Positions 1 through 9,437 of a DNA stretch of 64,000 nucleotides are shown one piece after another. The number at the start of each line of letters is the position of its first letter. The first letter of the stretch is position 1. The stretch comes from Achromobacter sp. Bel (lineage in GTDB: Bacteria > Pseudomonadota > Gammaproteobacteria > Burkholderiales > Burkholderiaceae_B). The notes below the pieces were generated by a model. That model was given only the letters and a program-made list of their open reading frames with translations. It made no database searches and was not told where the DNA came from. The position numbers and the translations under genes are program-made. The stretch lies in the NCBI RefSeq assembly GCF_012928505.1, contig NZ_JABBJN010000001.1, forward strand, positions 186,001 through 250,000, in the 5' to 3' direction.

Positions 1-54
1 TGTGGCGTCGTCCGCGCGCCCGTCTATCCGTGCAGCGTTGATAAAGGCCTTCCG

Positions 55-1200
55 ATGCGTCTGAACCAGTGCCAGAACTTCCACGACTTTCGCCGCATGG
101 CGCGCCAGCGATTGCCCGGCCCGATCTTCAACTATATCGACGGCGCCGCCGACGATGAAACCACCTACCGGCGCAACACCGAGGCGTTCGAAGCCTGCGA
201 CCTGGTGCCGGATGTGCTGCGCGGCGTGGCTCAGGTCGACATGTCCGTGACGGTAATGGGTCAGAAGCTGGCGATGCCCGTCTATTGTTCGCCGACGGCC
301 CTGCAGCGCCTGTTCCATCACGACGGCGAACGGGCCGTTGCGGCGGCAGCCGGCAAGTTCGGCACGATGTTCGGCGTGTCGTCGCTGGGCACGGTCAGCC
401 TGGAGGAAGCCCGCAAGATCAGCGGCGGCCCCCAGGTCTACCAGTTCTACTTCCACAAAGACCGCGGCCTGAACCGCGACATGATGGTGCGCGCCAAAGC
501 GGCCGGCGTCCAGGTCATGATGCTGACCGTGGATAGCATCACGGGCGGCAACCGTGAACGCGACAAGCGCACGGGCTTTGCCATTCCGTTCCGGCTTAAC
601 CTGGCCGGCATCGCCCAATTCGCCGCCAAGCCGGCCTGGGCGCTGAACTATGTCACCCACGAACGCTTCCGGCTGCCGCAGTTGGACGGCCACGTCTACA
701 TGGGCGGCGGCGCCATGTCGATCAGCCGCTATTTCACCGACATGCTGGACCCCGCCATGTCATGGGACGACGTCGCCGATATGGTGCGGCAATGGGGCGG
801 CCAGTTCTGCCTGAAAGGCATCATGTCGGTGGAAGACGCCAAGCGGGCCGTCGACATCGGCTGCACCGGCATCGTGCTGTCGAACCACGGCGGGCGGCAA
901 CTGGACGGCTCGCGCAGCGCTTTCGACCAACTGGCCGAAATCGTCGACGCGGTGGGTGATCGGATCGACGTGATGATGGACGGCGGCGTGCAGCGCGGCA
1001 CGCATGTGCTCAAGGCGCTGGCGCTGGGCGCCAAGGCGGTGGGGCTGGGCCGCTACTACCTGTTCCCGTTGGGGGCCGCCGGTCAACCCGGCGTGGAGCG
1101 GGCGCTGGATTTGATGCGGATAGAAATCGAGCGCGCCATGAAGCTGATGGGGTGCAAGACCGTCGCTGAACTTCAGCGGCGGCATTTACGGTTCCGTTGA
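55..1200 (+). CDS. FMN-dependent alpha-hydroxy-acid dehydrogenase (L-lactate dehydrogenase type)
   Basis: This 381-residue protein belongs to the FMN-dependent alpha-hydroxy-acid dehydrogenase family (LldD, glycolate oxidase, mandelate dehydrogenase), which oxidises 2-hydroxyacids to 2-ketoacids. The early FNYIDGAADDE segment (about 25-35), the active-site block SNHGGRQLDG with catalytic His near 278 and Arg near 281, the FMN-contacting Lys near 254 and the late DGGVQRG phosphate-binding segment are all visible. Length is normal for the family. It starts at the first ATG, with little upstream sequence in the window. It converges with a D-2-hydroxyacid dehydrogenase gene. Lactate is the default guess, but other 2-hydroxyacids cannot be excluded from sequence. 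Confidence 0.88.
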   Translation: MRLNQCQNFHDFRRMARQRLPGPIFNYIDGAADDETTYRRNTEAFEACDLVPDVLRGVAQVDMSVTVMGQKLAMPVYCSPTALQRLFHHDGERAVAAAAGKFGTMFGVSSLGTVSLEEARKISGGPQVYQFYFHKDRGLNRDMMVRAKAAGVQVMMLTVDSITGGNRERDKRTGFAIPFRLNLAGIAQFAAKPAWALNYVTHERFRLPQLDGHVYMGGGAMSISRYFTDMLDPAMSWDDVADMVRQWGGQFCLKGIMSVEDAKRAVDIGCTGIVLSNHGGRQLDGSRSAFDQLAEIVDAVGDRIDVMMDGGVQRGTHVLKALALGAKAVGLGRYYLFPLGAAGQPGVERALDLMRIEIERAMKLMGCKTVAELQRRHLRFR

Positions 1201-1211
1201 ACGGTTGCGTT

Positions 1212-1242
1212 GCCCGCCGCCGCCGCATGCGCGGCGGCGGGC
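1212..1242. terminator. GC-rich stem-loop between convergent genes
   Basis: A perfect 12-bp stem (GCCCGCCGCCGC at 1212-1223 pairing with 1231-1242) with a 7-nt loop lies between two convergent genes. There is no clear U tract on either side, so intrinsic termination is plausible but not proven. Confidence 0.5.
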
Positions 1243-1266
1243 TTGCCGCGACAAGAGGCAGTGAAT

Positions 1267-2199
1267 CTATATGGGCGTGACGGCGCCGCGGCCAGAGAAA
1301 TGGCCTTCGATGTTCTCCAGGAAGATCGTGAATTGCGCGTCGATGGATTCGGGCGACCAGCCCGCCAGGTGCGGCGTCAGAATCAGATTATCCAACCCGA
1401 TCAGTTCGGTGGGCGGCTTGGGTTCGCTTTCGTAGACATCGATGCCTGCGCCCGCAATGACTCCTGTTGCCAAGGCTGATGCCAGCGCCGGCGTGTCCAC
1501 AATGCTGCCGCGGCCCACGTTGACCAGGAAACCCTCGGCGCCCAATGCCTGCAATGCCGCCGCATTGATCACATGGTGGGTGGAGGCGCCGCCGGGCGCG
1601 GCGCAGACCAGCACATCGCTCCATTCGGCCAACGCCAGCAGGCTGTCGAAATATTGGTAAGGCGAACCGGCCTTGGGATTGCGGTTGTGGTAGCCGATCG
1701 GCATGCGGAACGCGCTGGCGCGCGTGGCCAGCTTTTCGCCGATGGCGCCCATGCCGTAGATGCCCAGCCGCTTGCCCGAGACATTCGGAGGCGGCGTGAT
1801 TGCCGTGCGCCACACCCCGTCACGGCAAAGCTGGTCCAGCTTGCGGAAATTGCGCATGCAGGCAATCACCAGGCCCATCGCATGGTCGGCGACGCATTCG
1901 TCGTTGGCGCCGCGGCCATTGGTGACGACGATCCCGCGCGCCCGCGCGGCATCCACGTCCACGGTCTCGTGGCCGACCCCCATGCACGACACCAGTTCAA
2001 GCGCCGGCATCGCGGCGATTTCGGCGGCGGTCAGCCCGATGGTGCCGATGGTCAGCACGGCCTGAAAGCGCGACGCGTGCGCGGCGATGGCGGTTTGCCG
2101 TTCTTCAGGCGTGGGTGCATAGGTGACGTCGTAGCGCTGCTTCAGGCTTTCCAGGTTGGCGGCCACCACGGGGCATAGGACAAGCAGGGATGTCTTCAT
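1267..2199 (-). CDS. D-isomer-specific 2-hydroxyacid dehydrogenase (NAD(P)H)
   Basis: This protein of about 310 residues is a D-2-hydroxyacid dehydrogenase of the glyoxylate/hydroxypyruvate reductase type. It carries the Rossmann glycine motif in GIYGMGAIGEKL, the VNVGRGSIVD block with the catalytic Arg, the YESEP Glu and the LTPHLAG active-site His. I start it at the ATG at 2199 (MKTSLLVL), because the 18 codons upstream look like read-through of the intergenic region. The substrate is probably glyoxylate, hydroxypyruvate or another 2-ketoacid. A second paralogue lies at 59848-60813. Confidence 0.88.
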   Translation of the reverse strand: MKTSLLVLCPVVAANLESLKQRYDVTYAPTPEERQTAIAAHASRFQAVLTIGTIGLTAAEIAAMPALELVSCMGVGHETVDVDAARARGIVVTNGRGANDECVADHAMGLVIACMRNFRKLDQLCRDGVWRTAITPPPNVSGKRLGIYGMGAIGEKLATRASAFRMPIGYHNRNPKAGSPYQYFDSLLALAEWSDVLVCAAPGGASTHHVINAAALQALGAEGFLVNVGRGSIVDTPALASALATGVIAGAGIDVYESEPKPPTELIGLDNLILTPHLAGWSPESIDAQFTIFLENIEGHFSGRGAVTPI

Positions 2200-2308
2200 T
2201 TCCGGTCTGCAAAAAAGGCAAGGCCGGGCGGTGCCCGGCGGAAGGTTCGGCAAGGGAAAAAACTATATGCCTTTTCGCAAGGCCTGTCCGCCTGACTGTC
2301 CGTCGGCC

Positions 2309-3208
2309 TCAGGTCGCGAGCAGCTCCGTATGACGCGATTGCCTGGACGCCGTCCAGCCCTGCAGGCTGTCGCGCAGCAGCGACACGGCGGCCCGTCCGC
2401 TTTCGCTCAGCCGCGTCGACGCATACATGCCGAACTGCGCGCTCAGAGGTGATGGGCCGTCAGGTCCCAGCGAGATCACGCGCATGGTGTCGGGCCGCAA
2501 GCATTCGGTCGTCAGGACGGCCACGCCCAACCCGTTTTCCACGGCCGCGATGGTGGCGCCCACGTTATGGCTGGTCAGCGATACACGGAAGTCGCGCCCC
2601 GCCGCGGTCAACGCGTCGAACACCAGCCGGCGCCATGAGCAGGGCTCGGCGTACACGATCAGGTCCAGCGGCTGGTCGGGGCGCGGCATGTCGTCAATGC
2701 CGCACACCCAGTGCAGATCCACCGACCAGGTCTCGACGGGCTCATCCACAAACGCCGCGCAGACGCCTATCGCCACATCCAGCGTGCCTTCCTGCCAGCG
2801 CGCGGCCAGCCGTTCGCCGTCGTCGACCACCACTTCCAGATGCAGTTGCGGGCACGAACGCTTCAACCGGCCCAGGGCGGCAGGCAGCGCCGCCACGGCA
2901 ACGTCTTCCGACAGCCCGATACGCACGCTACCGGCGACGGCGCGCTCGCGCAGCCGGGCCGACGCCGCTTCGCCCAGCGCCAGGATGCGGTTGGCGTAGC
3001 TCAGCAGCAGTTCGCCTTCGGTCGTGGGCGACATGCCGCGGCCGGTGCGATGCAGCAGCCGCTTGCCCACCATTTCTTCCAGCCGCCGGATCTGCGTGCT
3101 TAGCGCCGACTGCGCACGCCCCGCCTGGTCGGCGGCGCGGCTCAGGCTGCCGTAGCGGCAAACGGCCACAAAGGTGCGCAGCAGGGCAGGGTCGAAATCA
3201 CCTGACAT
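2309..3208 (-). CDS. LysR-family transcriptional regulator
   Basis: LysR-type regulator of about 299 residues. The N-terminal winged HTH spans roughly residues 6-65 (LLRTFVAVCRYGSLSRAADQ, then the SALSTQIRRLEE recognition helix), followed by a periplasmic-binding-like effector domain. An in-frame TTG lies two codons upstream at 3214; the ATG at 3208 is the likelier start. It is transcribed divergently from the oxidoreductase at 3320, with a 111-bp intergenic region in which the operator probably lies, so that oxidoreductase is the best candidate target. No effector can be named. Confidence 0.9.
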   Translation of the reverse strand: MSGDFDPALLRTFVAVCRYGSLSRAADQAGRAQSALSTQIRRLEEMVGKRLLHRTGRGMSPTTEGELLLSYANRILALGEAASARLRERAVAGSVRIGLSEDVAVAALPAALGRLKRSCPQLHLEVVVDDGERLAARWQEGTLDVAIGVCAAFVDEPVETWSVDLHWVCGIDDMPRPDQPLDLIVYAEPCSWRRLVFDALTAAGRDFRVSLTSHNVGATIAAVENGLGVAVLTTECLRPDTMRVISLGPDGPSPLSAQFGMYASTRLSESGRAAVSLLRDSLQGWTASRQSRHTELLAT

Positions 3209-3319
3209 TATCAATCCATTAAGTCTGCATTATCAGAGTTCAGTCTACCTTTATCTCTTGCGGATGCCTAGGATCGAGCTGTCGCTATCCGGCTGACCCC
3301 ATCCACGGAGATTTTCCCC

Positions 3320-4348
3320 ATGTCTAAACCCCAAAACCTGCGCGTCGTCCTGGCTGCCCGACCCGTCGGCCGCCCCAAACCTAGCGATTTCCGCTTTGAA
3401 CATGCGCCCATTCCGCAACCCGGCGACGGCCAGGTCTTGCTGGAGACCCAGTATCTATCCCTGGATCCCTACATGCGCTGGCGCATCAGTGCAGCCAAGT
3501 CCTACGCGCCGCCCATCGAAATTGGGGACGTGATCGTGGGCGGCACGGTCGCGCGGGTGAAAACGTCGCGTCATCCTGATTGGCGTGAAGGCGATATCGT
3601 TCTGGCGGAATCCGGCTGGCAACAGTACGCGCTGTCCGACGGCAGCGGCCTGCGCCGGCTGGACCCGGCCATCGCGCCGCCCTCCACGGCGCTCGGCGTC
3701 CTGGGCATGCCGGGCCTGACGGCGTACGTCGGCCTGCGCAACATCGGCCAACCCAAACCCGGCGAAACCGTCGTCGTTGCCGCCGCCAGCGGGGCGGTCG
3801 GTTCGGTCGTGGGCCAGATCGCCCGCATCCAGGGCGCGCGCGTCGTCGGCATTGCCGGCGGCCCGGAAAAATGCGCCTTTGTGAAAAATGAACTGGGCTT
3901 TGACGCCGTCGTCGACCACCAAGCACCTGATTTTGCAGAGCAATTGGCCAAGGCCTGCCCGGACGGCATCGACGTCTACTTCGAGAACGTCAGTGGCCAT
4001 GTGTGGGACGCGGTGATGCCGCTGCTGAACAATTTCGCCCGCGTGCCGGTGTGCGGGCTGATCGCTAACTACAACGACGGCCCGTCCACGCTAAGCGGCC
4101 CGGACCGCCTGCCTGGCACGATGCGCGAGATCCTGGCCAAGAGCGTCACGCTGCGCGGTTTCATCGTGTATGAGTTCGCGGACGCGCAGCAGGACGACTT
4201 CCTGCGCCAGGCGGGGCAGTGGATCAAAGAAGGTAAGCTGCGCTGGCGGGAGGACGTGGTCGAGGGGCTGGAGCAAGCGCCCCAGGCGTTCATCGGCCTG
4301 CTGGAAGGGAAGAACTTCGGGAAACTGGTGGTGAGGGTGGGGCAGTAA
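3320..4348 (+). CDS. Zinc-independent NADP-dependent MDR oxidoreductase (CurA/LTB4DH-like)
   Basis: Medium-chain reductase of 342 residues that looks like the leukotriene-B4 12-hydroxydehydrogenase / curcumin reductase (CurA, YncB) group, which reduces double bonds of enones with NADPH. The LDPYMRWRI segment near residue 50, the VVVAAASGAVGSVVGQIA nucleotide-binding loop near 150 and the absence of structural zinc cysteines support this. GGAG lies about 9 nt before the ATG. It is divergent from the LysR gene at 2309, probably its regulator. The natural substrate is unknown. Confidence 0.88.
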   Translation: MSKPQNLRVVLAARPVGRPKPSDFRFEHAPIPQPGDGQVLLETQYLSLDPYMRWRISAAKSYAPPIEIGDVIVGGTVARVKTSRHPDWREGDIVLAESGWQQYALSDGSGLRRLDPAIAPPSTALGVLGMPGLTAYVGLRNIGQPKPGETVVVAAASGAVGSVVGQIARIQGARVVGIAGGPEKCAFVKNELGFDAVVDHQAPDFAEQLAKACPDGIDVYFENVSGHVWDAVMPLLNNFARVPVCGLIANYNDGPSTLSGPDRLPGTMREILAKSVTLRGFIVYEFADAQQDDFLRQAGQWIKEGKLRWREDVVEGLEQAPQAFIGLLEGKNFGKLVVRVGQ

Positions 4349-4362
4349 CGGCTTCCGGCTAT

Positions 4363-4785
4363 TTACGCTTCAGTCCGCCACGGCTTGCGGCGTCGCGCCT
4401 TCGGTTTAGGCACTACGCCCAAGCGCGGGTCGCGCGCCAGCGCCAGATCCACAAGCTGCGCCGCGATGGTCTCAAACGATTCGTCGGTCTGGGGCAGATA
4501 CAGCCACTTTCCTAGCTCCGGATGCGGGTTCAGGTTGGGAATATCCGCCATCAGCGCCGCTTGGCGTTCATGCGACGTGCACACCATGACGCCGTTCCAG
4601 GGCTCGTCCCGGTCGGCCACCACCAGGTACAGCATGTCGTCCAGGTACGCGGCGTCGCAGCCGAACATCTTGCGGCGGACGTAGTTGGCATCCTGCTCCA
4701 GGGGATCAAGGATCCACAGCAGCGAGTTCTGGCGAACGGCGCGCTGCTTTCTGGGCGGGGCAAAAGGATCGGGTGCGTTGCGCAT
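4363..4785 (-). CDS. Conserved hypothetical protein, possibly MmcQ/TfoX-like fold
   Basis: A 140-residue soluble protein with basic ends and no signal peptide. The central part (RRKMFGCDAAYLDDMLYLVV) loosely resembles the small YjbR/TfoX-N type alpha/beta fold, in which an MFG or MMGG turn precedes a hydrophobic strand. This is only a weak visual match. The C-terminus is an Arg/Lys-rich tail (KPKARRRKPW). It ends 14 bp from the convergent oxidoreductase gene. No function can be assigned. Confidence 0.7.
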   Translation of the reverse strand: MRNAPDPFAPPRKQRAVRQNSLLWILDPLEQDANYVRRKMFGCDAAYLDDMLYLVVADRDEPWNGVMVCTSHERQAALMADIPNLNPHPELGKWLYLPQTDESFETIAAQLVDLALARDPRLGVVPKPKARRRKPWRTEA

Positions 4786-4847
4786 TGAGGATTACGTTGA
4801 TAGCACGGAGCTTGCTGCCAAAGTGCAATTAGACGGCGAGGTCGGCA

Positions 4848-5708
4848 TCAATTGTCGGTGGTATGCATCTCGATCAAGGTCCGTAATGTGGAGGCTGAAT
4901 AGCCGCTCACACGTATCGAGATCCCCTCGGTGGGTTCTAGCGTGACGTTTCCAGTCACCGGATCAAATAGGATTATGGCTCTTTCTGTAGATGCAATATG
5001 TCGACCCTCTGCAACCAATGAGCCATTTTTCCACAGAGACAGGCAGGGAGTGATCTTGAGAACATTGCCTTGAGTGCGCTCGTCGATCTGGCTTTTCTGC
5101 ATAGTCATTCGTTCGTTTCGGCCGCTGATCGGTGAGCAGTACTCGGCAGACACAATCCAAGTTTTGAGATTTTCCTTCGCGCCGACATATCCGATAAGAG
5201 GCAAGAGCGCAAAAATAAGAATGACAATCTTCAATAACGGAATTAGCAGCCACGGGGTGGCCCCCCCCACTGCGAACGGAATGAAGCTCAGTGCTTGTTT
5301 GCGAAGCCACCCACAGCCCGATTGAATGAGTTTTTTGCCAGGGATCCTTGATAACGCCGATAAGGCTCTCTTGCTGGTTCTTTTAATAGGCTCTCGGACA
5401 GTGGGTGTGCGAGCTCCTATAAATAGCACCGTCAAGGCAAGACCAAGGCCTGCTGTGGCGTAAGCAGCCAGTCTAAAATGTGCAGTCTCGTGCAATTTAT
5501 CGATGATCTCCATCCAGCCGGAAATTGCATGGTTGGAAAGATGAAGAAGGTCCAGGGGCGTGTCATACGTCAGCTCCGTCGGTATTCCAAAGATCGTCTC
5601 AATCGCGGTGGCGGCGCCATACCCCAACAGCGACAGCGCGACAGCGGCTAAAACGACCGTCGTGGATAGGCCGACGACGAACCCACTTAATGAAAACCTT
5701 CTTGGCAC
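4848..5708 (-). CDS. Orphan membrane protein of unknown function
   Basis: A 286-residue protein that I do not recognise. It has a hydrophobic segment near residues 9-32, a second near 82-99 and a long hydrophobic stretch near 140-180, followed by a soluble C-terminal domain of about 110 residues. The start is a GTG at 5708, chosen because AGGAG sits 6 nt upstream. The gene is visibly less GC-rich than its neighbours and stands alone between unrelated genes, which suggests acquisition. No catalytic motif is evident. Confidence 0.65.
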   Translation of the reverse strand: MPRRFSLSGFVVGLSTTVVLAAVALSLLGYGAATAIETIFGIPTELTYDTPLDLLHLSNHAISGWMEIIDKLHETAHFRLAAYATAGLGLALTVLFIGARTPTVREPIKRTSKRALSALSRIPGKKLIQSGCGWLRKQALSFIPFAVGGATPWLLIPLLKIVILIFALLPLIGYVGAKENLKTWIVSAEYCSPISGRNERMTMQKSQIDERTQGNVLKITPCLSLWKNGSLVAEGRHIASTERAIILFDPVTGNVTLEPTEGISIRVSGYSASTLRTLIEMHTTDN

Positions 5709-5933
5709 ATCCGACTCCTATCGTCTTTTGCTATATCGTTTCCCTTATCTACGGCCACTATGGCTGGAAATGAAGGGACGACTGTGATGGTGCCCGTTCC
5801 TCGATGGATCCAAAGGAACTCGACTGCTAACGGGTCACATCGGCTACTCGCGGCCTGCATCAGACGTCTTTGAGCCCGCACTGCCTATAATTCCCCTAAT
5901 CCCCGCTTTTTGACGGCAGCCCTGCCGTGCCTC

Positions 5934-7847
5934 ATGTCCACCTCGCCTGTACGCGTGCTGTCGGTCATCCCGCCGATGACGCAGCTGAACACCCCATACC
6001 CGTCCACCGCCTACCTGACGGGCTTCTTGCGCTCGCGCGATGTCACAGCCTTCCAGGAAGACCTGGCGTTGGCGCTGGTGCTGCGCCTGTTGTCCCCCGA
6101 CGGCCTGCGCGCCGTGGCGGAGCGCATCGAGGCGATGCCGATCGCCAAGCACACGCCGCCCATCCAGGCGTTCGTGGCCATGCAATCGCGTTACCTGTCC
6201 ACCATCGGCCCCACCATCGCCTTCCTGCAAGGCCGTGACTCCACGCTGGCGCACCGCATCGTCGGCCGCCATTTCCTGCCCGAAGGCCCGCGATTCAGTT
6301 CGCTGGACGTCTACCTGGACGAAGAGGGCGGCGACCCCCTGGGTTGGGCATTCGGCGCGCTGGGCCTGCACGACCGCGCCAAGCACCTGGCCACCCTGTA
6401 CCTGAACGACCTGGCCGACGTGCTGCGCGACGCCATCGACCCGCGTTTCGAATTCGTGCGCTACGCCGAATCGCTGGCGGGCAGCCAGCCCACCTTCGAC
6501 CCGCTAGCCGACGCCCTGGCGTCCCCGCCGACGCTGGTCGACGACACGCTGCGCGAACTGACCATTGACGCCCTGGCCCGCCACACGCCCACGATGGTGC
6601 TGCTGTCGGTGCCGTTCCCCGGCGCCGTCTACGCCGCCTTTCGCATCGCCCAGACCATCAAGGCGCAGGACCCCAGCATCATCACCGTGCTGGGCGGCGG
6701 CTTCGTCAACACCGAACTGCGCGAACTGAAAGACCCGCGCGTCTTCGACTACTTCGACTTCGTCTGTCTGGACGCCGGCGAACGCCCCTTGCTGGCCCTG
6801 TTGGAACATGTGCAAGGCAAACGCTCGCGCCAGCGCCTGGTCCGCACCTTCCTGCGCGACAAGGACTCGGGCGCCGTCCAGTACGTGAACCTGGTCGAAC
6901 CGGATGTGGCGTTTGCCGAAGTGGGCACACCCACCTGGGACGGCCTGCCGCTGGACCGCTACCTGTCGCTGCTGGACATGCTGAACCCCATGAACCGCCT
7001 GTGGAGCGACGGCCGCTGGAACAAGCTGACCGTGGCGCACGGCTGCTACTGGAAGAAATGCAGTTTCTGCGACGTCAGCCTGGACTACATCGGCCGCTAC
7101 GAAGGCGCATCGGCCTCCGTGCTGGCCGACCGCATCGAAGCCATCGTCCGCGAAACCGGCCAAACCGGTTTCCACTTCGTCGACGAAGCCGCACCACCCA
7201 AATCGCTGAAAGCGCTGGCCACTGAACTGATCGACCGCAACGCCGGAATTTCCTGGTGGGGCAACATCCGATTCGAAAAGACCTTCAGCCCGGAATTGTG
7301 CGAGCTGCTGGCCGACAGCGGCTGCATCGCGGTGTCCGGCGGCTTGGAAGTCGCCTCAGACCGGCTGCTGAACCTGATGAAGAAAGGCGTATCGGTGGAC
7401 CAAGTGGCCCGCGTCACGCGCGCCTTCACCGACGCCGGCATCCTGGTGCACGCGTATTTGATGTACGGCTTTCCCACGCAAACGGTGCAAGACACCGTGG
7501 ACGCGTTGGAATACGTGCGGCAGCTATTTGAAAACGGTTGTATTCAAAGCGGGTTCTTCCACCGCTTCGCCTGTACGGTGCATTCCCCGGTGGGGAAGAA
7601 CCCCGAGGAATACGGGGTGACGCTCAAACCGCTGCCCGATGTGACGTTCGCCAAGAACGATATCGGTTTTCATGACCCGACGGGTGTGGATCATGATGCC
7701 TTGGGTCGTGCGCTGAAGAAGGCGATTTATAACTACATGCACGGCATCGGGCTGGAAGAAGACGTGCGGACGTGGTTCCCGTTCAAGGTGCCGAAGACGA
7801 CGGTGTCGCGGAACAAGATTGCCAGGGCGTTGAGTCAGCAGGGGTAG
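5934..7847 (+). CDS. B12-binding-domain radical SAM protein
   Basis: A protein of about 637 residues with an N-terminal cobalamin-binding-like domain (VLSVIPPMTQLNTPYP at the start; VLGGGFVNTELR near 245-255) followed by a radical SAM core. The cluster motif is GCYWKKCSFCD, so the cysteines are near 371, 376 and 379 with CX4CX2C spacing rather than the classical CX3CX2C. A SAM-contacting SGGLEVASD segment and a later MYGFPTQT segment support the radical SAM assignment. I prefer the ATG at 5934 (MSTSPVRV) over an upstream TTG. It is monocistronic and the substrate is unknown; methylation or a ring rearrangement would be typical of the class. Confidence 0.85.
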   Translation: MSTSPVRVLSVIPPMTQLNTPYPSTAYLTGFLRSRDVTAFQEDLALALVLRLLSPDGLRAVAERIEAMPIAKHTPPIQAFVAMQSRYLSTIGPTIAFLQGRDSTLAHRIVGRHFLPEGPRFSSLDVYLDEEGGDPLGWAFGALGLHDRAKHLATLYLNDLADVLRDAIDPRFEFVRYAESLAGSQPTFDPLADALASPPTLVDDTLRELTIDALARHTPTMVLLSVPFPGAVYAAFRIAQTIKAQDPSIITVLGGGFVNTELRELKDPRVFDYFDFVCLDAGERPLLALLEHVQGKRSRQRLVRTFLRDKDSGAVQYVNLVEPDVAFAEVGTPTWDGLPLDRYLSLLDMLNPMNRLWSDGRWNKLTVAHGCYWKKCSFCDVSLDYIGRYEGASASVLADRIEAIVRETGQTGFHFVDEAAPPKSLKALATELIDRNAGISWWGNIRFEKTFSPELCELLADSGCIAVSGGLEVASDRLLNLMKKGVSVDQVARVTRAFTDAGILVHAYLMYGFPTQTVQDTVDALEYVRQLFENGCIQSGFFHRFACTVHSPVGKNPEEYGVTLKPLPDVTFAKNDIGFHDPTGVDHDALGRALKKAIYNYMHGIGLEEDVRTWFPFKVPKTTVSRNKIARALSQQG

Positions 7848-7857
7848 GGCGTGCGTG

Positions 7858-7880
7858 CCGGGCGGCTTGGCGCCGCCCGG
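7858..7880. terminator. Stem-loop downstream of radical SAM gene
   Basis: CCGGGCGGC (7858-7866) pairs perfectly with GCCGCCCGG (7872-7880) around a 5-nt loop, 10 bp after the stop codon and between convergent genes. No U tract follows, so it is a terminator-like hairpin only. Confidence 0.45.
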
Positions 7881-7922
7881 GCAGTCATAAAGACTGGCGC
7901 AAAAAGCAGAAAAAAGACGAGA

Positions 7923-8789
7923 TCAATACGGGGTCATCGTATGAACCTGGCTTTTTGCCATGCGCTGCACGCCGTACGCAGTGGCACCGCCGAAAACGGT
8001 GGAGTCCATGACGCCGCGAACTCGGACCGTCACGTATTCGTCCGTTTCTTCCACCACCTGGGATTCGCGGAAGACGAGCTCTTCAGGCATCGTGTACATA
8101 CCCAGACCGCCCATTTTGCTTCCGATCAGATTCAGGCTGCCGAAATTGACGCGCTTGCCTGTCGCAGGCAGTTCGCCTTTCAGATCCCGCTTGACCAAGT
8201 CGGCAAGCGCGACGGCGCCATTATTTAGCTCTTTTTTATATTGGGCAATCTGCGCTTCGGACAGTTTTGCAAGCTCTGCGTCTGCGTAGACCGTCGGAAG
8301 ATGGAACGTGTATCGCCCGACCCATTGGGTTTGCGCGTTGTCGACGTGGAAGACCAAAGCCAGCCTGAACTTTTCGTCGCTGCCATGCTGGACGAACACG
8401 AATGTCTTGAGATTGAAGGCTGCGGCGGTGTCAGACGATTTGATGCCTGCCGCTTCCAGCGCGCTGGTCGCCATTGGCAGCGGATCGATCTGGATGATCG
8501 AGTCCTTGTACCGTTGGGCCATTTCGCTCGAGAGGCGCGAAATGTTCATGCTGCCCAGAATCGGCCCCAGGAAAATGCTGCCGCCGCCAGTCTGCATGAA
8601 GATGTAGTGCGTGCCTTCAACGATGCCCGCCTGCAAGGGCATGTGCTTTTTGTCGGGCAGGTTGGGCGAGACGGAAACTTCCGCCGGCGTTCCCGGCGGC
8701 ATAACGGGCGGGGTGGTTGTCTTGAGTGCGGGAGCGCAACCGCTCGCCAAAACTGCCAATGTCAAAACCAAAGGGTGAAACAGCCGCAT
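7923..8789 (-). CDS. Putative lipoprotein
   Basis: A 288-residue predicted lipoprotein. It starts with a hydrophobic signal (MRLFHPLVLTLAVL) and a lipobox LASGC at about residues 15-19, giving a lipidated Cys near 18 and a Pro/Thr-rich linker before a soluble domain. The body contains a short hydrophobic glycine-rich stretch (GGGSIFLGPILGS) and no recognisable enzyme motif. It is probably an outer-membrane or periplasmic anchored protein of unknown role. It ends next to the hairpin shared with the radical SAM gene. Confidence 0.75.
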   Translation of the reverse strand: MRLFHPLVLTLAVLASGCAPALKTTTPPVMPPGTPAEVSVSPNLPDKKHMPLQAGIVEGTHYIFMQTGGGSIFLGPILGSMNISRLSSEMAQRYKDSIIQIDPLPMATSALEAAGIKSSDTAAAFNLKTFVFVQHGSDEKFRLALVFHVDNAQTQWVGRYTFHLPTVYADAELAKLSEAQIAQYKKELNNGAVALADLVKRDLKGELPATGKRVNFGSLNLIGSKMGGLGMYTMPEELVFRESQVVEETDEYVTVRVRGVMDSTVFGGATAYGVQRMAKSQVHTMTPY

Positions 8790-9020
8790 GTCGCCGATCC
8801 GTCAGTAGGTTATCGAGGGTTTTCAGGAGCGCTATTTAACCTGAATCGGAGACGTTTTGATACATGAAAGCGACTCCACGTTTCGGCCCGTGCGTTCGAC
8901 CTTGGAATGGGTCGTCTTGCGCACCGCGAGAAACTCCCTTTCGCCTAGAAACGCAGCGCCGAGTATTATGGCGATCGACGTGTTCGCGGGCCGACTGCCC
9001 GGCAGTCACGAGGTAGCTCG

Positions 9021-9404
9021 ATGCAAAATAGACTCACCCTGCTGGCGCTGTCGACCGCGCTTTTGGCCGGATGCGGCCCTAACAAGATCATTGTGGATTT
9101 GCCTTCGCCCCAAGGCCAGTACCACGTTGAGGTCCGCAAATGCCCTCAACCTGGCTCCCTGACACGGACCGAGCAAACCCAGGTCTCGGTCTTGAAGTCC
9201 GGTACGTCAGAAAACTGCCAGTCCGCCGTGAATGCGCTGGCGCAATTCAATTCTTATTCACCGGACGACCAACTGCAGTTGGAATGGATTTCGGACGCGG
9301 AACTTAGAGCCTGGCATCCCGGCTTTGATCCCAAGTTCGGGCCTGCGTCGGCTTCATACAAGGCGGATAATCCGGTCAAGATCATTTTTGCACCGGAAAA
9401 ATAG
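9021..9404 (+). CDS. Small putative lipoprotein
   Basis: A 127-residue protein with a signal peptide ending in a clear lipobox (LLAGC, Cys near 18) and a soluble domain of about 108 residues. Three further cysteines could form disulfides in the periplasm. I do not recognise the family. It is a lone gene, divergent from the lipoprotein at 7923 and convergent with the DUF899 gene. Confidence 0.72.
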   Translation: MQNRLTLLALSTALLAGCGPNKIIVDLPSPQGQYHVEVRKCPQPGSLTRTEQTQVSVLKSGTSENCQSAVNALAQFNSYSPDDQLQLEWISDAELRAWHPGFDPKFGPASASYKADNPVKIIFAPEK

Positions 9405-9437
9405 CCTGGGCGTCGTGCGTTCGGCAGAGGCCGGCGG

